Counted from the first letter of the stretch, positions 1 through 9,962 are shown. The stretch is DNA of 64,000 nucleotides from an uncultured Eubacteriales bacterium (GCA_934373635.1 CAKROZ010000010.1:1-64000); one strand, 5' to 3'. The notes: generated by a model not told the origin, from the sequence alone. A program made the numbers and translations.

Positions 1-260
1 CTACGTACCGAATTTTCGGTATTTCGCGCAGGCGAAATCGATTCGGACTCAAGGCTCCGAATCGAGAAAATTCTATGTGCGACACGCCGACGCTATATTC
101 CTGCCGACCTTACGTCGCGCTTTGTCCTTGCCTACGTACCGAATTTTCGGTATTTCGCGCAGGCGAAATCGATTCGGACTCAAGGCTCCGAATCGAGAAA
201 ATTCTATGCGCGACACGCCGACGCTATGTTCCTGCCGACCTTACGTCGCGCTTTGTGCTT
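1..260. repeat. 131-bp direct tandem repeat at the rimO 3' end
   Basis: Two nearly identical 131-bp units begin at 1 and 132 and differ at only a few positions (for example near 77 and 208). Each unit contains three consecutive inverted repeats: in unit 1, arms 6-12/15-21, 21-27/32-38 and 39-47/56-64. Each then ends with 16 bases that are the antisense of the last rimO codons and stop, at 110-125 and again in the real gene at 241-256. The array may extend left of the window. Confidence 0.9.
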
Positions 261-1572
261 CTCCTATGAGATCATAGTCCAGCGCTTCTTCAATCTTCAC
301 CTCGACAAAGGTGCCTTCGGGGATGCGCGTCTTTGAGCGGAAATAGACCTTTCCGTCCACGTCGGGAGCATCGGCAAAGGAGCGTCCGTAATGAATCCCC
401 GCGGCACTGTCGTACCCTTCGGTCAGAACGGTCAGGGTACTGCCGATCCGCTTCGCGTTCAGCTCTTCCGTGACGGTGAGCTGTGTCTGCATCAGGATGT
501 CGTAGCGGTCCTGCTTTGTCTGCTCGTCGATTTGTCCGTCCATGGTTGCGGCTGCCGTCCCCTCCTCGGGCGAGAAGGTGAAGGCGCCGAAACGGTCGAA
601 TTTCGCCTCCTTGACAAAATCGCAGAGCTCGGAGAATTCCTCCTCGGTCTCCCCGGGGAAGCCCACCATCGCCGTCGTACGAAGGATGATGCCCGGGACA
701 CGCTCACGAAGTTTTTTCACCGTATCGACGATCAGCTGCTTTCCTCCGTGACGGTTCATGCGGGCGAGCACACTGTCCGAGATGTGCTGGATCGGGATGT
801 CCATGTACTTGACAAGGCGATCGTTCATGCGGAATTCTTCGATCAGCTCGTCGGTGATCTTATCGGGATAGCAATAGAGAATGCGGATCCACGGGATGTG
901 CGTCTCCTCGGTGATGCGGCGAACCAGTGCGGCGAGCCGATACTCTCCGTACAGATCGAGTCCGTAGCGGGAGCTGTCCTGCGCGATGAGGTTGATCTCC
1001 TTCACGCCGAGTGCCTCGAGCTCCTTTGCCTCCGCGATCAGGGATTCCATCGGGCGGGAGCGAAAATGCCCGCGGATCAGCGGGATCGCACAATAGGTGC
1101 AACGGTTGTCGCACCCTTCTCCGATTTTCAGATAGGCGCTGTATTCGGGGGTCGTGAGAAGGCGTTCACCGCCGAGGGGGGAGGTCTCCTTATCCTCAAA
1201 GGAGATATAGCTCTCTCCTCTCTCCACCGCGCGAAGCGCATCGACGATATGCGAGAGGCTTCCGACACCGAGAAGGGCGTCCACCTCGGGCATTTCCTTC
1301 ATTACTTCCTCGCGGTAGCGTTCCACAAGGCACCCTGTTGCTATGATATGTTTACATTTTCCATGTTTTTTCAACCATGCGACATCCAAAATGCTGTCGA
1401 TCGATTCTTTCTTCGCACTTTCGATAAAGCCGCAGGTGTTGACGACGATGATCTCCGCCTCGCTCTCGTCGGGCGTGATCTCATACCCCGCATCGTGAAG
1501 AGAACGGAGCATGACCTCGGTATCGACGAGATTCTTGGAACAGCCGAGGGAGATAAATCCGACCTTTGTCAT
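241..1572 (-). CDS. rimO: Ribosomal protein uS12 methylthiotransferase RimO
   Basis: This radical-SAM enzyme adds a methylthio group to the conserved aspartate of ribosomal protein uS12. At 443 residues it has the usual length and domain order. The N-terminal methylthiotransferase domain carries cluster-binding cysteines 11, 47 and 81. The radical-SAM core has the CxxxCxxC motif at residues 154-161, and a TRAM-like tail follows. It is the last gene of a minus-strand run and starts 24 nt after the upstream membrane-protein gene. Its final codons and stop lie inside the second copy of the 131-bp tandem repeat, so the repeat duplicates the end of the gene. Confidence 0.96.
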   Translation of the reverse strand: MTKVGFISLGCSKNLVDTEVMLRSLHDAGYEITPDESEAEIIVVNTCGFIESAKKESIDSILDVAWLKKHGKCKHIIATGCLVERYREEVMKEMPEVDALLGVGSLSHIVDALRAVERGESYISFEDKETSPLGGERLLTTPEYSAYLKIGEGCDNRCTYCAIPLIRGHFRSRPMESLIAEAKELEALGVKEINLIAQDSSRYGLDLYGEYRLAALVRRITEETHIPWIRILYCYPDKITDELIEEFRMNDRLVKYMDIPIQHISDSVLARMNRHGGKQLIVDTVKKLRERVPGIILRTTAMVGFPGETEEEFSELCDFVKEAKFDRFGAFTFSPEEGTAAATMDGQIDEQTKQDRYDILMQTQLTVTEELNAKRIGSTLTVLTEGYDSAAGIHYGRSFADAPDVDGKVYFRSKTRIPEGTFVEVKIEEALDYDLIGEAQSAT

Positions 1573-1596
1573 ATCCTTTGAAACATTCCTTTCGGA

Positions 1597-2121
1597 TCAT
1601 TTGAGAAATTTTTTGAATTTTTCCCGGTACTTGAGAAAATAGATGCGCACGACGACGGTAATGAGCTTGTCATACGCGAAGAGCGTCACGTTCGCGAGGA
1701 GGTACAAAAGGACGTTGAAGATCCACTTGTCGTAAAAAAGATCTTCCATCCCGAGCACGAAACGGACGACGGCGTAGAGCGCCATAAACTGCACGTTGAA
1801 AAGCACGAGTTTCACAGGGAGCCACGCGGCGCGCGGCAGGCGCTCGATGTACCCTTTCAGCACGGGGTACGCGCCGAACACGAGCAAAAATTCCGCCCAC
1901 ACGAAGCTGTGCGGGAAGAAAATAAACGCCAGAAGCGAGGCGGCGAGCCACGTGCAGAAATTGTACGGCGCGCCGATCTCCACCTGCACGAACACCACGG
2001 TAAAGGATGCCACCGCCACGATCGTCAGATCGAGCGTCTCTATCACCGCGCCGAGCACCATCAGGGCGACGGCGAGTGCCGTCATCATAGCGCTGAGCGT
2101 GATCTTCTTCGTCTCCCGCAT
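1597..2121 (-). CDS. Small multi-pass membrane protein, ECF S-component-like
   Basis: The protein has 174 residues and is very hydrophobic, with about five membrane segments starting at residues 8-30. The short basic N-terminus (MRETKKI) and basic C-terminus (KYREKFKKFLK) suggest cytoplasmic ends. Size and topology resemble substrate-binding S components of ECF vitamin transporters, but I see no substrate-specific motif, so the function is open. It starts 3 nt after the stop of the J-domain gene and is probably cotranscribed with it and with rimO. Confidence 0.7.
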   Translation of the reverse strand: MRETKKITLSAMMTALAVALMVLGAVIETLDLTIVAVASFTVVFVQVEIGAPYNFCTWLAASLLAFIFFPHSFVWAEFLLVFGAYPVLKGYIERLPRAAWLPVKLVLFNVQFMALYAVVRFVLGMEDLFYDKWIFNVLLYLLANVTLFAYDKLITVVVRIYFLKYREKFKKFLK

Positions 2122-2124
2122 GGC

Positions 2125-2751
2125 TTAAATGCAGGGGATCAGGTCACCGCCCATACATTCGCAAAGGCAGTCACAGAGTTTGATCGTGAGGCAGACCTCG
2201 CAACAGTCGGAGGACGAGCTCGTCGTCGTGTTCCCCGTTCCGCCGTAATAGGTACTTCCGTACCCGCGGGCGGAGTTGTTGAACATTTCCTTCGCCTTCT
2301 GGTATTCCATATTCCCGGGTTCCATATCGCACGCGATCTCAAGCTCCCGCATCGCGTCGTTGACGTTGCCGCGGCGCATAATCAGGATGCTGTTGAGATA
2401 ATGCCATTCGGCGATTCTCTCCCCCTCAGGTACCGAGGAAATGAGCTTCGCCGCCTCACCGAAGCGATGCGAATTGAGCGCGTGGCGGATCTCGGCATAA
2501 ATGCCGCCCGCCGACGAGGTGCCGCCCCCCGTGCCGGAGGAATTCTGATTCTTCCCGCTCCCCCGCTCACGGCGGATCTCGTCGTATGCGGCGTTGATCT
2601 CCTGCATCTTCTCGCTCGCGAGATCCTTCAAGGGGTTGTCGTCCCCGTAATTGTCGGGGTGATATTTTCTCGCAAGAGCGCGATACGCCTCCTTGATCTC
2701 GTCGTCGGTCGCGTCTCTCGACACGCCGAGCACGGTATATGCATCCTTCAC
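2125..2751 (-). CDS. J-domain (DnaJ-like) protein with cysteine-rich tail
   Basis: Residues 1-65 form a J domain with the HPD motif at 31-33, which stimulates DnaK-type Hsp70 ATPase. The DnaJ zinc fingers and substrate-binding domain are missing. Instead there is a Gly/Ser linker (about 70-88), a helical TPR-like stretch (about 90-160) and a C-terminus with nine cysteines in the last 30 residues, several in CxxC or CC arrangement, which may bind a metal. The start overlaps the end of the DUF5685 gene by 4 nt. J-domain and DUF5685 genes recur as neighbours in Clostridia, which suggests a shared but unknown function. Confidence 0.85.
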   Translation of the reverse strand: MKDAYTVLGVSRDATDDEIKEAYRALARKYHPDNYGDDNPLKDLASEKMQEINAAYDEIRRERGSGKNQNSSGTGGGTSSAGGIYAEIRHALNSHRFGEAAKLISSVPEGERIAEWHYLNSILIMRRGNVNDAMRELEIACDMEPGNMEYQKAKEMFNNSARGYGSTYYGGTGNTTTSSSSDCCEVCLTIKLCDCLCECMGGDLIPCI

Positions 2752-3644
2752 GTCTCGGGCTTCCTTTCTTCGGACGGGGTGAGTTTCTTTTCGTCTTCCC
2801 CGTCCGTCAGGAAGGCGATGCGGCGCACGAGTCCGCGGTAGGTAATATTTTTGATGAGATTCTCGAGGATCCGTCGGTTCCCGAAGGGCAACAGCTCCAC
2901 CGCCCGTGCCATGCGCGATGCTTCAAGGAGAAGCGCCGTGTGGATCGTCTCGCGATTCTCCCGCGTCAGGGGCTTTCCGCCGTAGGAGAGAACGTAGGGG
3001 TTATAGCGTCCGCGCCGCGCGTCCTTTTCGTAATCCTCCGCGGCATCGGCGGCGTAGATGAATTTTCCGAGCCGATAGCCGATCTCCCGTGTGACTCTCC
3101 CCTCCCTCTCGGGAAGTCCCGAGGCGAACACCGCCCCGAGCAGATCGCCGAACAGAGAGGCGGGCGGGTCGACGCGCGAAAGCTTCTCCCTCTCCATCTC
3201 CGAGATCTCGGAGAGCTTTTCCGCCATCAGACGGTCGAGTGCCGCGTAGCCCGCACGCGCCCGCGCATGAGTGAGAATCGGTCGGAGGGGGAGTGCCGCG
3301 GCGCGGGTCAATGCCCCCTCGTCCGAGAGATCGTCCCGCAGTTTATGGTAGGAGAGCAGAGCGAAGACGCGCGCGGTGTAGGTGATCGCGGGGTTCGGGT
3401 TCAGCATATTCCGCTTCTTGAGAGGATGAACGGCACAACGGCGCATACGGGAGGAAAATTCCTCTTCCCCGATGAAGAGCATACGCACCAGTGCGAGAAA
3501 CACGGCGTCATAGCTTAAGGCGATGCGCGACGCGTTCCCTGTCACGCGCCCCGTCTCGCGGCAGATGCCGCAATAGGTCGCGCGGTAAAAGTCGTAATCC
3601 TTGACGCGCAGTTCCCCGCTGTCGGGTTTTACGTAGCCGAACAT
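2748..3644 (-). CDS. DUF5685 family protein
   Basis: The protein has 298 residues. The N-terminus ([12 protein letters not shown], then YCGIC at about 27-31) and a conserved cysteine near residue 70 are typical of DUF5685, a mostly clostridial helical family of unknown function with conserved Cys/His residues. The middle and C-terminal parts are helical and rich in Arg and Ala. Its stop overlaps the J-domain start (ATGA), which implies translational coupling. No signal peptide is visible. Confidence 0.8.
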   Translation of the reverse strand: MFGYVKPDSGELRVKDYDFYRATYCGICRETGRVTGNASRIALSYDAVFLALVRMLFIGEEEFSSRMRRCAVHPLKKRNMLNPNPAITYTARVFALLSYHKLRDDLSDEGALTRAAALPLRPILTHARARAGYAALDRLMAEKLSEISEMEREKLSRVDPPASLFGDLLGAVFASGLPEREGRVTREIGYRLGKFIYAADAAEDYEKDARRGRYNPYVLSYGGKPLTRENRETIHTALLLEASRMARAVELLPFGNRRILENLIKNITYRGLVRRIAFLTDGEDEKKLTPSEERKPET

Positions 3645-3683
3645 ACCCTCTCCTCTCGCAAAATTTCTTGGTGCCGCCGAAGC

Positions 3684-5858
3684 TTATTCGGTTTTCATAC
3701 CCTTTCTGGTCAGGGCGATACGGTGCTTCGCCACATCGACGTCCTTGATCTTGACCTCGATGACGTCGCCGACCGAGAAAAGGTCGGAGGCACGCTTGAC
3801 AAATTTGTCGCTCATCTCGGAAATGTGGAGAAGACCGTCATGGTGCACGCCGATGTCGACAAAGCAACCGAAATCCACAACGTTGCGGACGGTGCCTTTG
3901 AGCTGCATATCGGGTTTCAGGTCGGTGATCTCGAGGACATCGGTCGAAAGGACGGGAGCGGGCGCATCGTCGCGGATGTCGCGTCCCGGCTTCTCAAGCT
4001 CCTTGATGATGTCCTCGAGCGTCGGCTCGCCGCAGCCGAGCTCGCGTGCGAGCTTTGCCTTGCCGTACTGCTCCGCCTTGAAGCGGAGGAGCGCCAGATT
4101 GTTCGCTCTCACGTCCTCGTCGGTGTAGCCGAATTTCGCAAGGAGCGCCTCGGCGATCGGATAGGACTCGGGGTGAACGCCCGTGGAATCGAGCACGTCC
4201 TTTGCCCCCGGGATACGAAGGAAGCCCGCGCACTGCACGAACGCCTTCTCGCCGATCTTCGGCACTTTGAGAATCTGTTTTCTCGTCTTGAACTCTCCGT
4301 TCGCCTCACGGAAGGCGACGATGTTCTTCGCCGCGGTCATGTTGATGCCCGAGACGTAGGAAAGGAGCGAATAGGACGCCGTGTTGATGTCCACGCCGAC
4401 GCCGTTCACGCAGTCCTCGACCACGCCGCCGAGTGCCTCGGACAGGCGCGCCTGCTTCATATCGTGCTGATACTGACCGACGCCGATCGCCTTCGGCTCG
4501 ATCTTGACGAGCTCGGCGAGGGGATCCTGAAGTCTGCGCGCGATGGAGACCGCGCTTCTCTGCGTGACGTCGTAGTCGGGGAATTCCTCGGCGCCGAGCT
4601 TCGACGCGGAGTACACCGAGGCGCCCGCCTCGGAAACGATGGTATATTTGACTCCCTTCGGGCAGTGCGGATCGCGCAGGGTGTCGGCGATAAAGCGCTC
4701 CGACTCACGCGAGGCGGTTCCGTTACCGATGGAGATCACGTCGATCTTGTATTTTTCGATCAGGGCAAGAACCTTTCGTCTCGAGCCCTCGATGTCGCAC
4801 CGCGGCTCGGTGGGATAAATGACCCCCGTATCGAGCACCTTACCCGTCTTATCGACAACCGCCAGTTTACATCCCGTGCGGAAACCGGGGTCGTAGCCGA
4901 GCACGGTCTTCCCTTTCAGCGGGGAGACGAGCAGAAGGTTGCGCAGGTTTTCCGCAAACACCTTGAGCGCGCCCTCCGACGCGTCGTCGAAGAGGGCGGT
5001 GCGCACTTCTCTCTCGATGGCGGGGAACAGCAGACGCTCATAGGCGTCGGTCAGGGTCGCCATCAGATAAGGCAGAGCGGGCGACTTCTTGTTTGTAATC
5101 ACGCGGGCGACGAGCTGGGCGATCGCCTCCTCCTCGGAGACATTCACCGACACTTTGAGGAATTCTTCCTTCTCGCCGCGGTTGATGGCGAGAACCCTGT
5201 GTCCCTTGAGCTTTTTGATCGGCTCGGAGAAATCGTAATAATTCTCGTAGACCGAGCTCTCCTCCTTCGTTCCCTTCGTATCGAGCGTCCCGTGCTCGAA
5301 GGTAAAGGCACGAAGCAGCTTGCGGATCTCGGCATCGTTCGAGACATCCTCCGCGATGATGTCCGACGCGCCCGCGAGCGCCGCGGCGGCATCGGGAACC
5401 TCTTTTCCTTCCTCCGTCGAGATAAACTCCTCGGCGTATACGTCGATGGCGGGGTCGTAGACGTCCCGTTGCTCCATAATATAGTTGGCGAGCGGCTCGA
5501 GTCCCTTTGCACGGGCGATTGACGCGCGCGTCGTGCGCTTCGGCTTGAAGGGACGGTAGATGTCCTCGAGCTCGACGAGGGTCTTCGCATTTTCGAGTGC
5601 GAAGGTGATCTCGGGCGTCAGCTTTTCCTGTGCGGCGATCAGGGCGGAGATCTCCTCCTTCCGCTCGTTCAGCTTTCTCAGATACTGAAGTCTGTCGTAA
5701 AGCTCACGCAGGACGGTATCGTCGAGGCTCCCCGTCACTTCCTTACGATAACGGGAGATGAAGGGGATCGTGTTTCCCTCATCGATCAGGGCGACGGTCT
5801 TTTCCACCTGCTCTTCTTTTAAGGAAAGTTCCTTTGCCAGTGTCTTAAGAATGTCCAT
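3684..5858 (-). CDS. tex: Tex family RNA-binding transcription accessory protein
   Basis: The 724-residue length and domain order match Tex: an N-terminal helical domain, a YqgF/RNase H-like domain containing GYDPGFRTGCKLAVVD near residues 321-336, a helix-hairpin-helix region around 490-560, and a C-terminal S1 RNA-binding domain at about 645-717 (LKGTVRNVVDFGCFVDIG). Tex binds nucleic acid and is linked to transcription and stress. A strong AAAGGAG site precedes the ATG. It lies between the rsuA-like gene (82 nt upstream) and the DUF5685 gene (39 nt downstream). Confidence 0.96.
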   Translation of the reverse strand: MDILKTLAKELSLKEEQVEKTVALIDEGNTIPFISRYRKEVTGSLDDTVLRELYDRLQYLRKLNERKEEISALIAAQEKLTPEITFALENAKTLVELEDIYRPFKPKRTTRASIARAKGLEPLANYIMEQRDVYDPAIDVYAEEFISTEEGKEVPDAAAALAGASDIIAEDVSNDAEIRKLLRAFTFEHGTLDTKGTKEESSVYENYYDFSEPIKKLKGHRVLAINRGEKEEFLKVSVNVSEEEAIAQLVARVITNKKSPALPYLMATLTDAYERLLFPAIEREVRTALFDDASEGALKVFAENLRNLLLVSPLKGKTVLGYDPGFRTGCKLAVVDKTGKVLDTGVIYPTEPRCDIEGSRRKVLALIEKYKIDVISIGNGTASRESERFIADTLRDPHCPKGVKYTIVSEAGASVYSASKLGAEEFPDYDVTQRSAVSIARRLQDPLAELVKIEPKAIGVGQYQHDMKQARLSEALGGVVEDCVNGVGVDINTASYSLLSYVSGINMTAAKNIVAFREANGEFKTRKQILKVPKIGEKAFVQCAGFLRIPGAKDVLDSTGVHPESYPIAEALLAKFGYTDEDVRANNLALLRFKAEQYGKAKLARELGCGEPTLEDIIKELEKPGRDIRDDAPAPVLSTDVLEITDLKPDMQLKGTVRNVVDFGCFVDIGVHHDGLLHISEMSDKFVKRASDLFSVGDVIEVKIKDVDVAKHRIALTRKGMKTE

Positions 5859-5940
5859 GGGTTCTCCTTTTATGTACGCCTGCGCGCCCTTTCGGCGACG
5901 GGCAATTTTGATTGATGTCGACGGCGTTCTCCGTCGTTTT

Positions 5941-6648
5941 TTATTCCGCAGTGCGGAGTCCTTCGATCTCCTCCTCGGTCAGGGGGCGGAAATCTCCGCG
6001 GGAGAGAGCGGGATCGAGCAGAATGTCGGCAAAGCGCACCCGCTCGAGCGAGGTCACGCGGGCGCCGACCGCCTCGACCATCCGTTTGATCTGATGATAC
6101 TTCCCCTCCGTCAGAATGACGTGTCCCGACCTCCTGTCGGGGGAAAGGGTGAGCGTGGCACTCTTGCACACCTCGCCCCCGTCGATCGTGAGTCCCGAGC
6201 GAAAGTGCTCCTCCGCACCGGGAGAAAGGGGCGCGTCCGCCGAAAAAACATATTCTTTCTCCACATGGCGGCGCGGGGTCAGAAGTCGGTGTGCGAGGGC
6301 GCCGTCGTTCGTGAGAATCATCAGACCGAGCGTGTCCTTATCGAGTCTGCCGACGGGAAAGAGATCCATCTGCCGTGCCCGCTCGGGCAAGAGCTCCGTG
6401 ACGCACGGATAGCGTCTGTCCTCCGTCGCGCTGACGTAGCCCGCGGGCTTATTCAGCATATAGTAGACGAAGCGGTGATAAACGAGCGTCTCGCCGAGAT
6501 AGGTCACCCTGTCGTGCACGGGGTCGATGTGACGGGAGAGGTCGCGGACGGGGATGCCGTTGACGAGCACGCCCCCTCGCGCGGCGCTCGCCGCCGCGGT
6601 GCGGCGTGAGGCGACCCCGAGGTCGGAGATCATTTTATCGATGCGCAT
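5941..6648 (-). CDS. rsuA: RsuA/RluB-family 16S rRNA pseudouridine synthase
   Basis: The 235-residue protein starts with an S4 RNA-binding domain (1-60) and continues with a pseudouridine synthase domain. The catalytic motif GRLDKDTLGL (100-109) holds the nucleophilic Asp103. Length and the YMLNKPAG segment fit the RsuA/RluB/RluF branch. RsuA modifies U516 of 16S rRNA, but the exact target base cannot be fixed from sequence alone. It is the first gene of the minus-strand run, and a consensus promoter lies just upstream at 6675-6703. Confidence 0.9.
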   Translation of the reverse strand: MRIDKMISDLGVASRRTAAASAARGGVLVNGIPVRDLSRHIDPVHDRVTYLGETLVYHRFVYYMLNKPAGYVSATEDRRYPCVTELLPERARQMDLFPVGRLDKDTLGLMILTNDGALAHRLLTPRRHVEKEYVFSADAPLSPGAEEHFRSGLTIDGGEVCKSATLTLSPDRRSGHVILTEGKYHQIKRMVEAVGARVTSLERVRFADILLDPALSRGDFRPLTEEEIEGLRTAE

Positions 6649-6674
6649 GAGTCCCCCTCCTCTCTTTTCGTTTT

Positions 6675-6703
6675 ATTGTATCATATTTTTTCTTCTTTGT
6701 AAA
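6675..6703 (-). promoter_or_regulatory. SigA-type promoter of the rsuA-tex-rimO run
   Basis: On the minus strand, TTTACA (6698-6703) and TACAAT (6675-6680) are 17 nt apart, about 30 nt upstream of the rsuA-like start. No other convincing promoter was found inside the run, so it may drive all six genes. Confidence 0.65.
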
Positions 6704-6885
6704 GAGAAAATATTTTAATTCTTTGAAAACATGGGAACGGGTCGCAAAAAGCGTGCGGGAAGCGTCGAAAAGAGCCAAAAGGCGCGAATTTTCGTCCGCA
6801 TAATTTTGACTTTTTTCCGAAAACTATACCATAGCACAACGGCTTTTGCCTTGTTTTGATTCAATTATTTGATAGGAGTAACGAT

Positions 6886-8229
6886 ATGAAAATTCTGAAA
6901 CGAAGTCTCGCCCTCATTCTCGGGGCGGCACTCCTTCTCGGGTGTGCGGGTCTTCTCGCCTCCTGTAACCGCACGGAGGGCATTACCGTCCGCTACCTTA
7001 ACTTCAAGCCCGAGGTCGCGGAGAAATATAAGGCGCTCGCCGCCGAATACGAAAAGCAGACGGGGGTGCGCGTCATCGTCGACACCGCCGCCAACAACGC
7101 CTACGAGCAGACGCTCGCGGCGAAGTTGTCGACCTCCGAGGCGCCGACCCTCTTCCAGATCAACGGTCCGAAGGGGTACGCCGCGTGGGCGGACTACTGC
7201 GCCGACCTCTCGGACACCGAGCTGTATCGACATCTGTCGGACAAGAATCTTGCCGTCACGGGGGTGGACGGGGGCGTCTACGGCATCCCCTACGTCGTGG
7301 AGGGCTACGGGATCCTTTATAATCAGAAGATCACCGACAAGTATTTTGCCCTCTCCGACAAAGGTACCTCCTACACCTCGATGGCGGACATCAAGAGCTT
7401 CTCCGCCCTCGCGAAGCTCGTCGCCGACATGAGCGCGAAAAAGAGCGCGCTCGGCATCGAGGGCGTCTTTGCCGCCACTTCCCTGAAAAGCGGGGAGGAC
7501 TGGCGCTGGCAGACGCATCTCGCAAACCTTCCGATCTATTACGAATTCAAGGCGCGCGGAGTCGACCTTTCCTCCGACGAGACGAAGACCGTCGAATTCT
7601 CCTACGACAAGAATTTCAAGAATATTTTTGACCTTTATATCAACCATTCCACCGTCGACCGCCGCACCCTCGGCACGAAGAGCGTCGTCGACTCGATGGC
7701 GGAATTCGCCCTCGAAAAGTGCGCCATGGTACAAAACGGAAACTGGGCGTGGAGTCAGATCGCCGACGTCGCGGGCAACAAGGTGACGGCGGAGAACATC
7801 AAGTATCTGCCGATCTACACGGGCGTCGAGGGCGAGGAAGCGCAGGGTCTCTGCATCGGTACCGAAAACTTCTACGCCATCAACAAAAAGGCGAGTGCCG
7901 AGGAGCAGAAGGCGGCGGCAGACTTCATCTATTGGCTCTACTCGAGCGACTACGGTAAGAAGTATATCACGGAGGAGCTCGGCTTCATCGCGCCCTTCGA
8001 CACCTTCTCGGAAGACGAAGTACCGAGCGACCCGCTCGCCCGCGAGGTGCTCCGCTATATGCAGAACGAGAGTCTTACCTCGGTGCCGTGGAATTTCACG
8101 GTCTTCCCCTCTCAGAAGTTCAAGGACGATTTCGGCGCGTCCCTTCTCCGCTACGCGCAGGGTAGCAAGGAATGGAGCGCCGTCAAATCCGACATGGTTG
8201 CGAGCTGGAATAAGGAAAGCGCCTCGTAA
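6886..8229 (+). CDS. Extracellular solute-binding lipoprotein of a carbohydrate ABC transporter
   Basis: I choose the ATG at 6886, preceded by GATAGGAG, over an in-frame TTG at 6856. This gives 447 residues starting with a lipoprotein signal peptide: KR-rich start, hydrophobic core, and lipobox LLASC with Cys at about residue 26. The mature part is a family 1 (MalE/UgpB-type) sugar-binding protein with typical hinge segments (GGVYGIPYVVEGYGILYN; later NGNWAWSQI). It begins a five-gene operon with two permeases, an ATPase and malQ, which suggests a maltodextrin or other alpha-glucan oligosaccharide ligand. The sugar itself is inferred. Confidence 0.92.
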   Translation: MKILKRSLALILGAALLLGCAGLLASCNRTEGITVRYLNFKPEVAEKYKALAAEYEKQTGVRVIVDTAANNAYEQTLAAKLSTSEAPTLFQINGPKGYAAWADYCADLSDTELYRHLSDKNLAVTGVDGGVYGIPYVVEGYGILYNQKITDKYFALSDKGTSYTSMADIKSFSALAKLVADMSAKKSALGIEGVFAATSLKSGEDWRWQTHLANLPIYYEFKARGVDLSSDETKTVEFSYDKNFKNIFDLYINHSTVDRRTLGTKSVVDSMAEFALEKCAMVQNGNWAWSQIADVAGNKVTAENIKYLPIYTGVEGEEAQGLCIGTENFYAINKKASAEEQKAAADFIYWLYSSDYGKKYITEELGFIAPFDTFSEDEVPSDPLAREVLRYMQNESLTSVPWNFTVFPSQKFKDDFGASLLRYAQGSKEWSAVKSDMVASWNKESAS

Positions 8230-8244
8230 GGGGAGGTCGTCGTC

Positions 8245-9093
8245 ATGAACCGCAATTCCCTGAAAAAATACTTTCCCCTGTTCGTGCTTCCCACCCTCAT
8301 CGCCTTCTGTCTTTCCTTCGTCGTTCCCTTTGTTCTCGGCGTCGGGCTTTCCTTCACCGAATTTACCACCGTGACCAATGCGAAATGGTGCGGCTTTGAA
8401 AACTATATCAAGGCGTTCACCGACGACGCGAGCTTTCTTCACGCCCTCGGCTTCACCTTTCTTTTCACGATCGTTTCCATCCTCACGGTCAACGTATTTG
8501 CCTTTGCCTTGGCACTCCTTCTGACGCGGGGCATCCGCGGGACGAATCTGTTTCGCTCGGTCTTCTTTTTGCCGAACCTCATCGGCGGCATCGTCCTCGG
8601 CTATATCTGGAATCTGCTCATCAACGGTGTGCTCGCCCGCTTCGGTGTCGATATCACCTACGCGGCGTCCTACGGCTTTTGGGGCCTCGTCCTGCTGACG
8701 AACTGGCAGCTGATCGGGTATATGATGGTCATCTATATCGCGGGACTACAGAACATCCCCGAGGATCTTCTCGAGGCGGCGGCGATCGACGGTGCCTCCC
8801 CGACGAAGGCGCTCTTCCGCATCAAGATTCCCGCCGTCATGCCCTCGATCACCATCTGCACCTTTCTGACCCTGACCAACTCCTTCAAAATGTTCGACCA
8901 GAACCTCGCCCTGACGGCGGGTGCACCCGAAAAGAGCACGGAGATGCTTGCCCTCAACATCTACAACACCTTTTATGGCAGGGTCGGCTGGCAGGGGGTC
9001 GGGCAGGCGAAGGCGGTCGTCTTCTTTCTCATCGTCGCCCTGCTCGCACTCTTACAGTTAAAATTCACGTCGAGTCGTGAAGAGGAGGCATAA
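8245..9093 (+). CDS. Carbohydrate ABC transporter permease, MalF/UgpA type
   Basis: The 282-residue inner-membrane protein has six predicted membrane segments. The EAA loop (EAAAIDGASPTKALFRIKIP, about residues 173-192) docks on the ATPase. The first transmembrane helix follows a short Lys-rich N-terminus. It starts 15 nt after the binding-protein gene and ends 1 nt before the second permease, whose Shine-Dalgarno site lies in its last codons. It should pair with the downstream permease as a heterodimer. Confidence 0.93.
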   Translation: MNRNSLKKYFPLFVLPTLIAFCLSFVVPFVLGVGLSFTEFTTVTNAKWCGFENYIKAFTDDASFLHALGFTFLFTIVSILTVNVFAFALALLLTRGIRGTNLFRSVFFLPNLIGGIVLGYIWNLLINGVLARFGVDITYAASYGFWGLVLLTNWQLIGYMMVIYIAGLQNIPEDLLEAAAIDGASPTKALFRIKIPAVMPSITICTFLTLTNSFKMFDQNLALTAGAPEKSTEMLALNIYNTFYGRVGWQGVGQAKAVVFFLIVALLALLQLKFTSSREEEA

Positions 9094-9094
9094 T

Positions 9095-9940
9095 ATGCGG
9101 GTCAATAGCGACAAAAAATCAACAAAAGTAGTCATTTTCGTCTTTTTGTGCCTCCTCGCCATTCTGTTTTTGATTCCCGTTCTGCTTGTTCTGATGAACT
9201 CGTTCAAGTCGAGATTCTATATTTCGGGCGACCCTTTCGCATTCCCGAACGCCACGACTTTCGTCGGCTTTCAAAATTATATTTCGGGACTTTCCGCAAC
9301 GGGATTTTTCGCCGCCTTCGGGCGCTCGCTGTTTATCACCGTTTTCTCGGTCGCGGCGATCCTGATCTTCTGCTCGATGACGGCGTGGTATCTGCTCCGT
9401 ATGCGGGGAAAGCTCTCGAACGCGCTTTACTACCTTTTCGTTTTCAGCATGATCGTCCCCTTCCAGATGGTGATGTACACGATGACCTTTACGGTGAATC
9501 GTCTCGGACTCGCGAATCTGCCCGGTATCGTCCCCGTCTACCTCGGCTTCGGCGCGGGGCTGTCGGTCTTCATGATGAGCGGCTTTCTGAAAAGCATTCC
9601 GCACGAGATCGAAGAGGCGGCGACCATCGACGGTGCCTCCCCGATCGGGACCTTCTTCCTCGTCGTCTTCCCCATTCTGAAGCCGACGATCGTCACCGTC
9701 GCCATTCTGAATACCATGTGGATATGGAACGACTACCTGCTTCCCTACCTCGTCCTCGGTACCGACAAAAAGACGATACCCGTCGCGATTCAGATCGCGA
9801 TGCAGGGGGCTTACGGTTCGACCGACTACGGGGGGCTCATGGCGATGCTCGTCCTTGCCATCATTCCGATCGTGATCTTCTATCTGTTCGGGCAAAAATA
9901 TATTATCAAAGGTGTCGTCGCGGGGGCGGTCAAGGGCTGA
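9095..9940 (+). CDS. Carbohydrate ABC transporter permease, MalG/UgpE type
   Basis: The start is set at the ATG at 9095, which has AGGAGG 6 nt upstream; an earlier in-frame GTG at 9077 would contain that ribosome binding site. The 281-residue protein has six predicted membrane helices and the EAA motif (EEAATIDGASPIGTFFLVVFP, around residues 178-198). It is the second permease subunit of the sugar transporter and is followed 22 nt later by the ATPase. Confidence 0.93.
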   Translation: MRVNSDKKSTKVVIFVFLCLLAILFLIPVLLVLMNSFKSRFYISGDPFAFPNATTFVGFQNYISGLSATGFFAAFGRSLFITVFSVAAILIFCSMTAWYLLRMRGKLSNALYYLFVFSMIVPFQMVMYTMTFTVNRLGLANLPGIVPVYLGFGAGLSVFMMSGFLKSIPHEIEEAATIDGASPIGTFFLVVFPILKPTIVTVAILNTMWIWNDYLLPYLVLGTDKKTIPVAIQIAMQGAYGSTDYGGLMAMLVLAIIPIVIFYLFGQKYIIKGVVAGAVKG

Positions 9941-9962
9941 CGGCGGCGAAAGGAGAATTTCT

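Noticed and set aside
3723..5522. 599-residue open frame antisense to tex
   Set aside because: It is rich in Asp, Arg, Val and Leu in the pattern typical of antisense shadows, and tex is unmistakable on the other strand.
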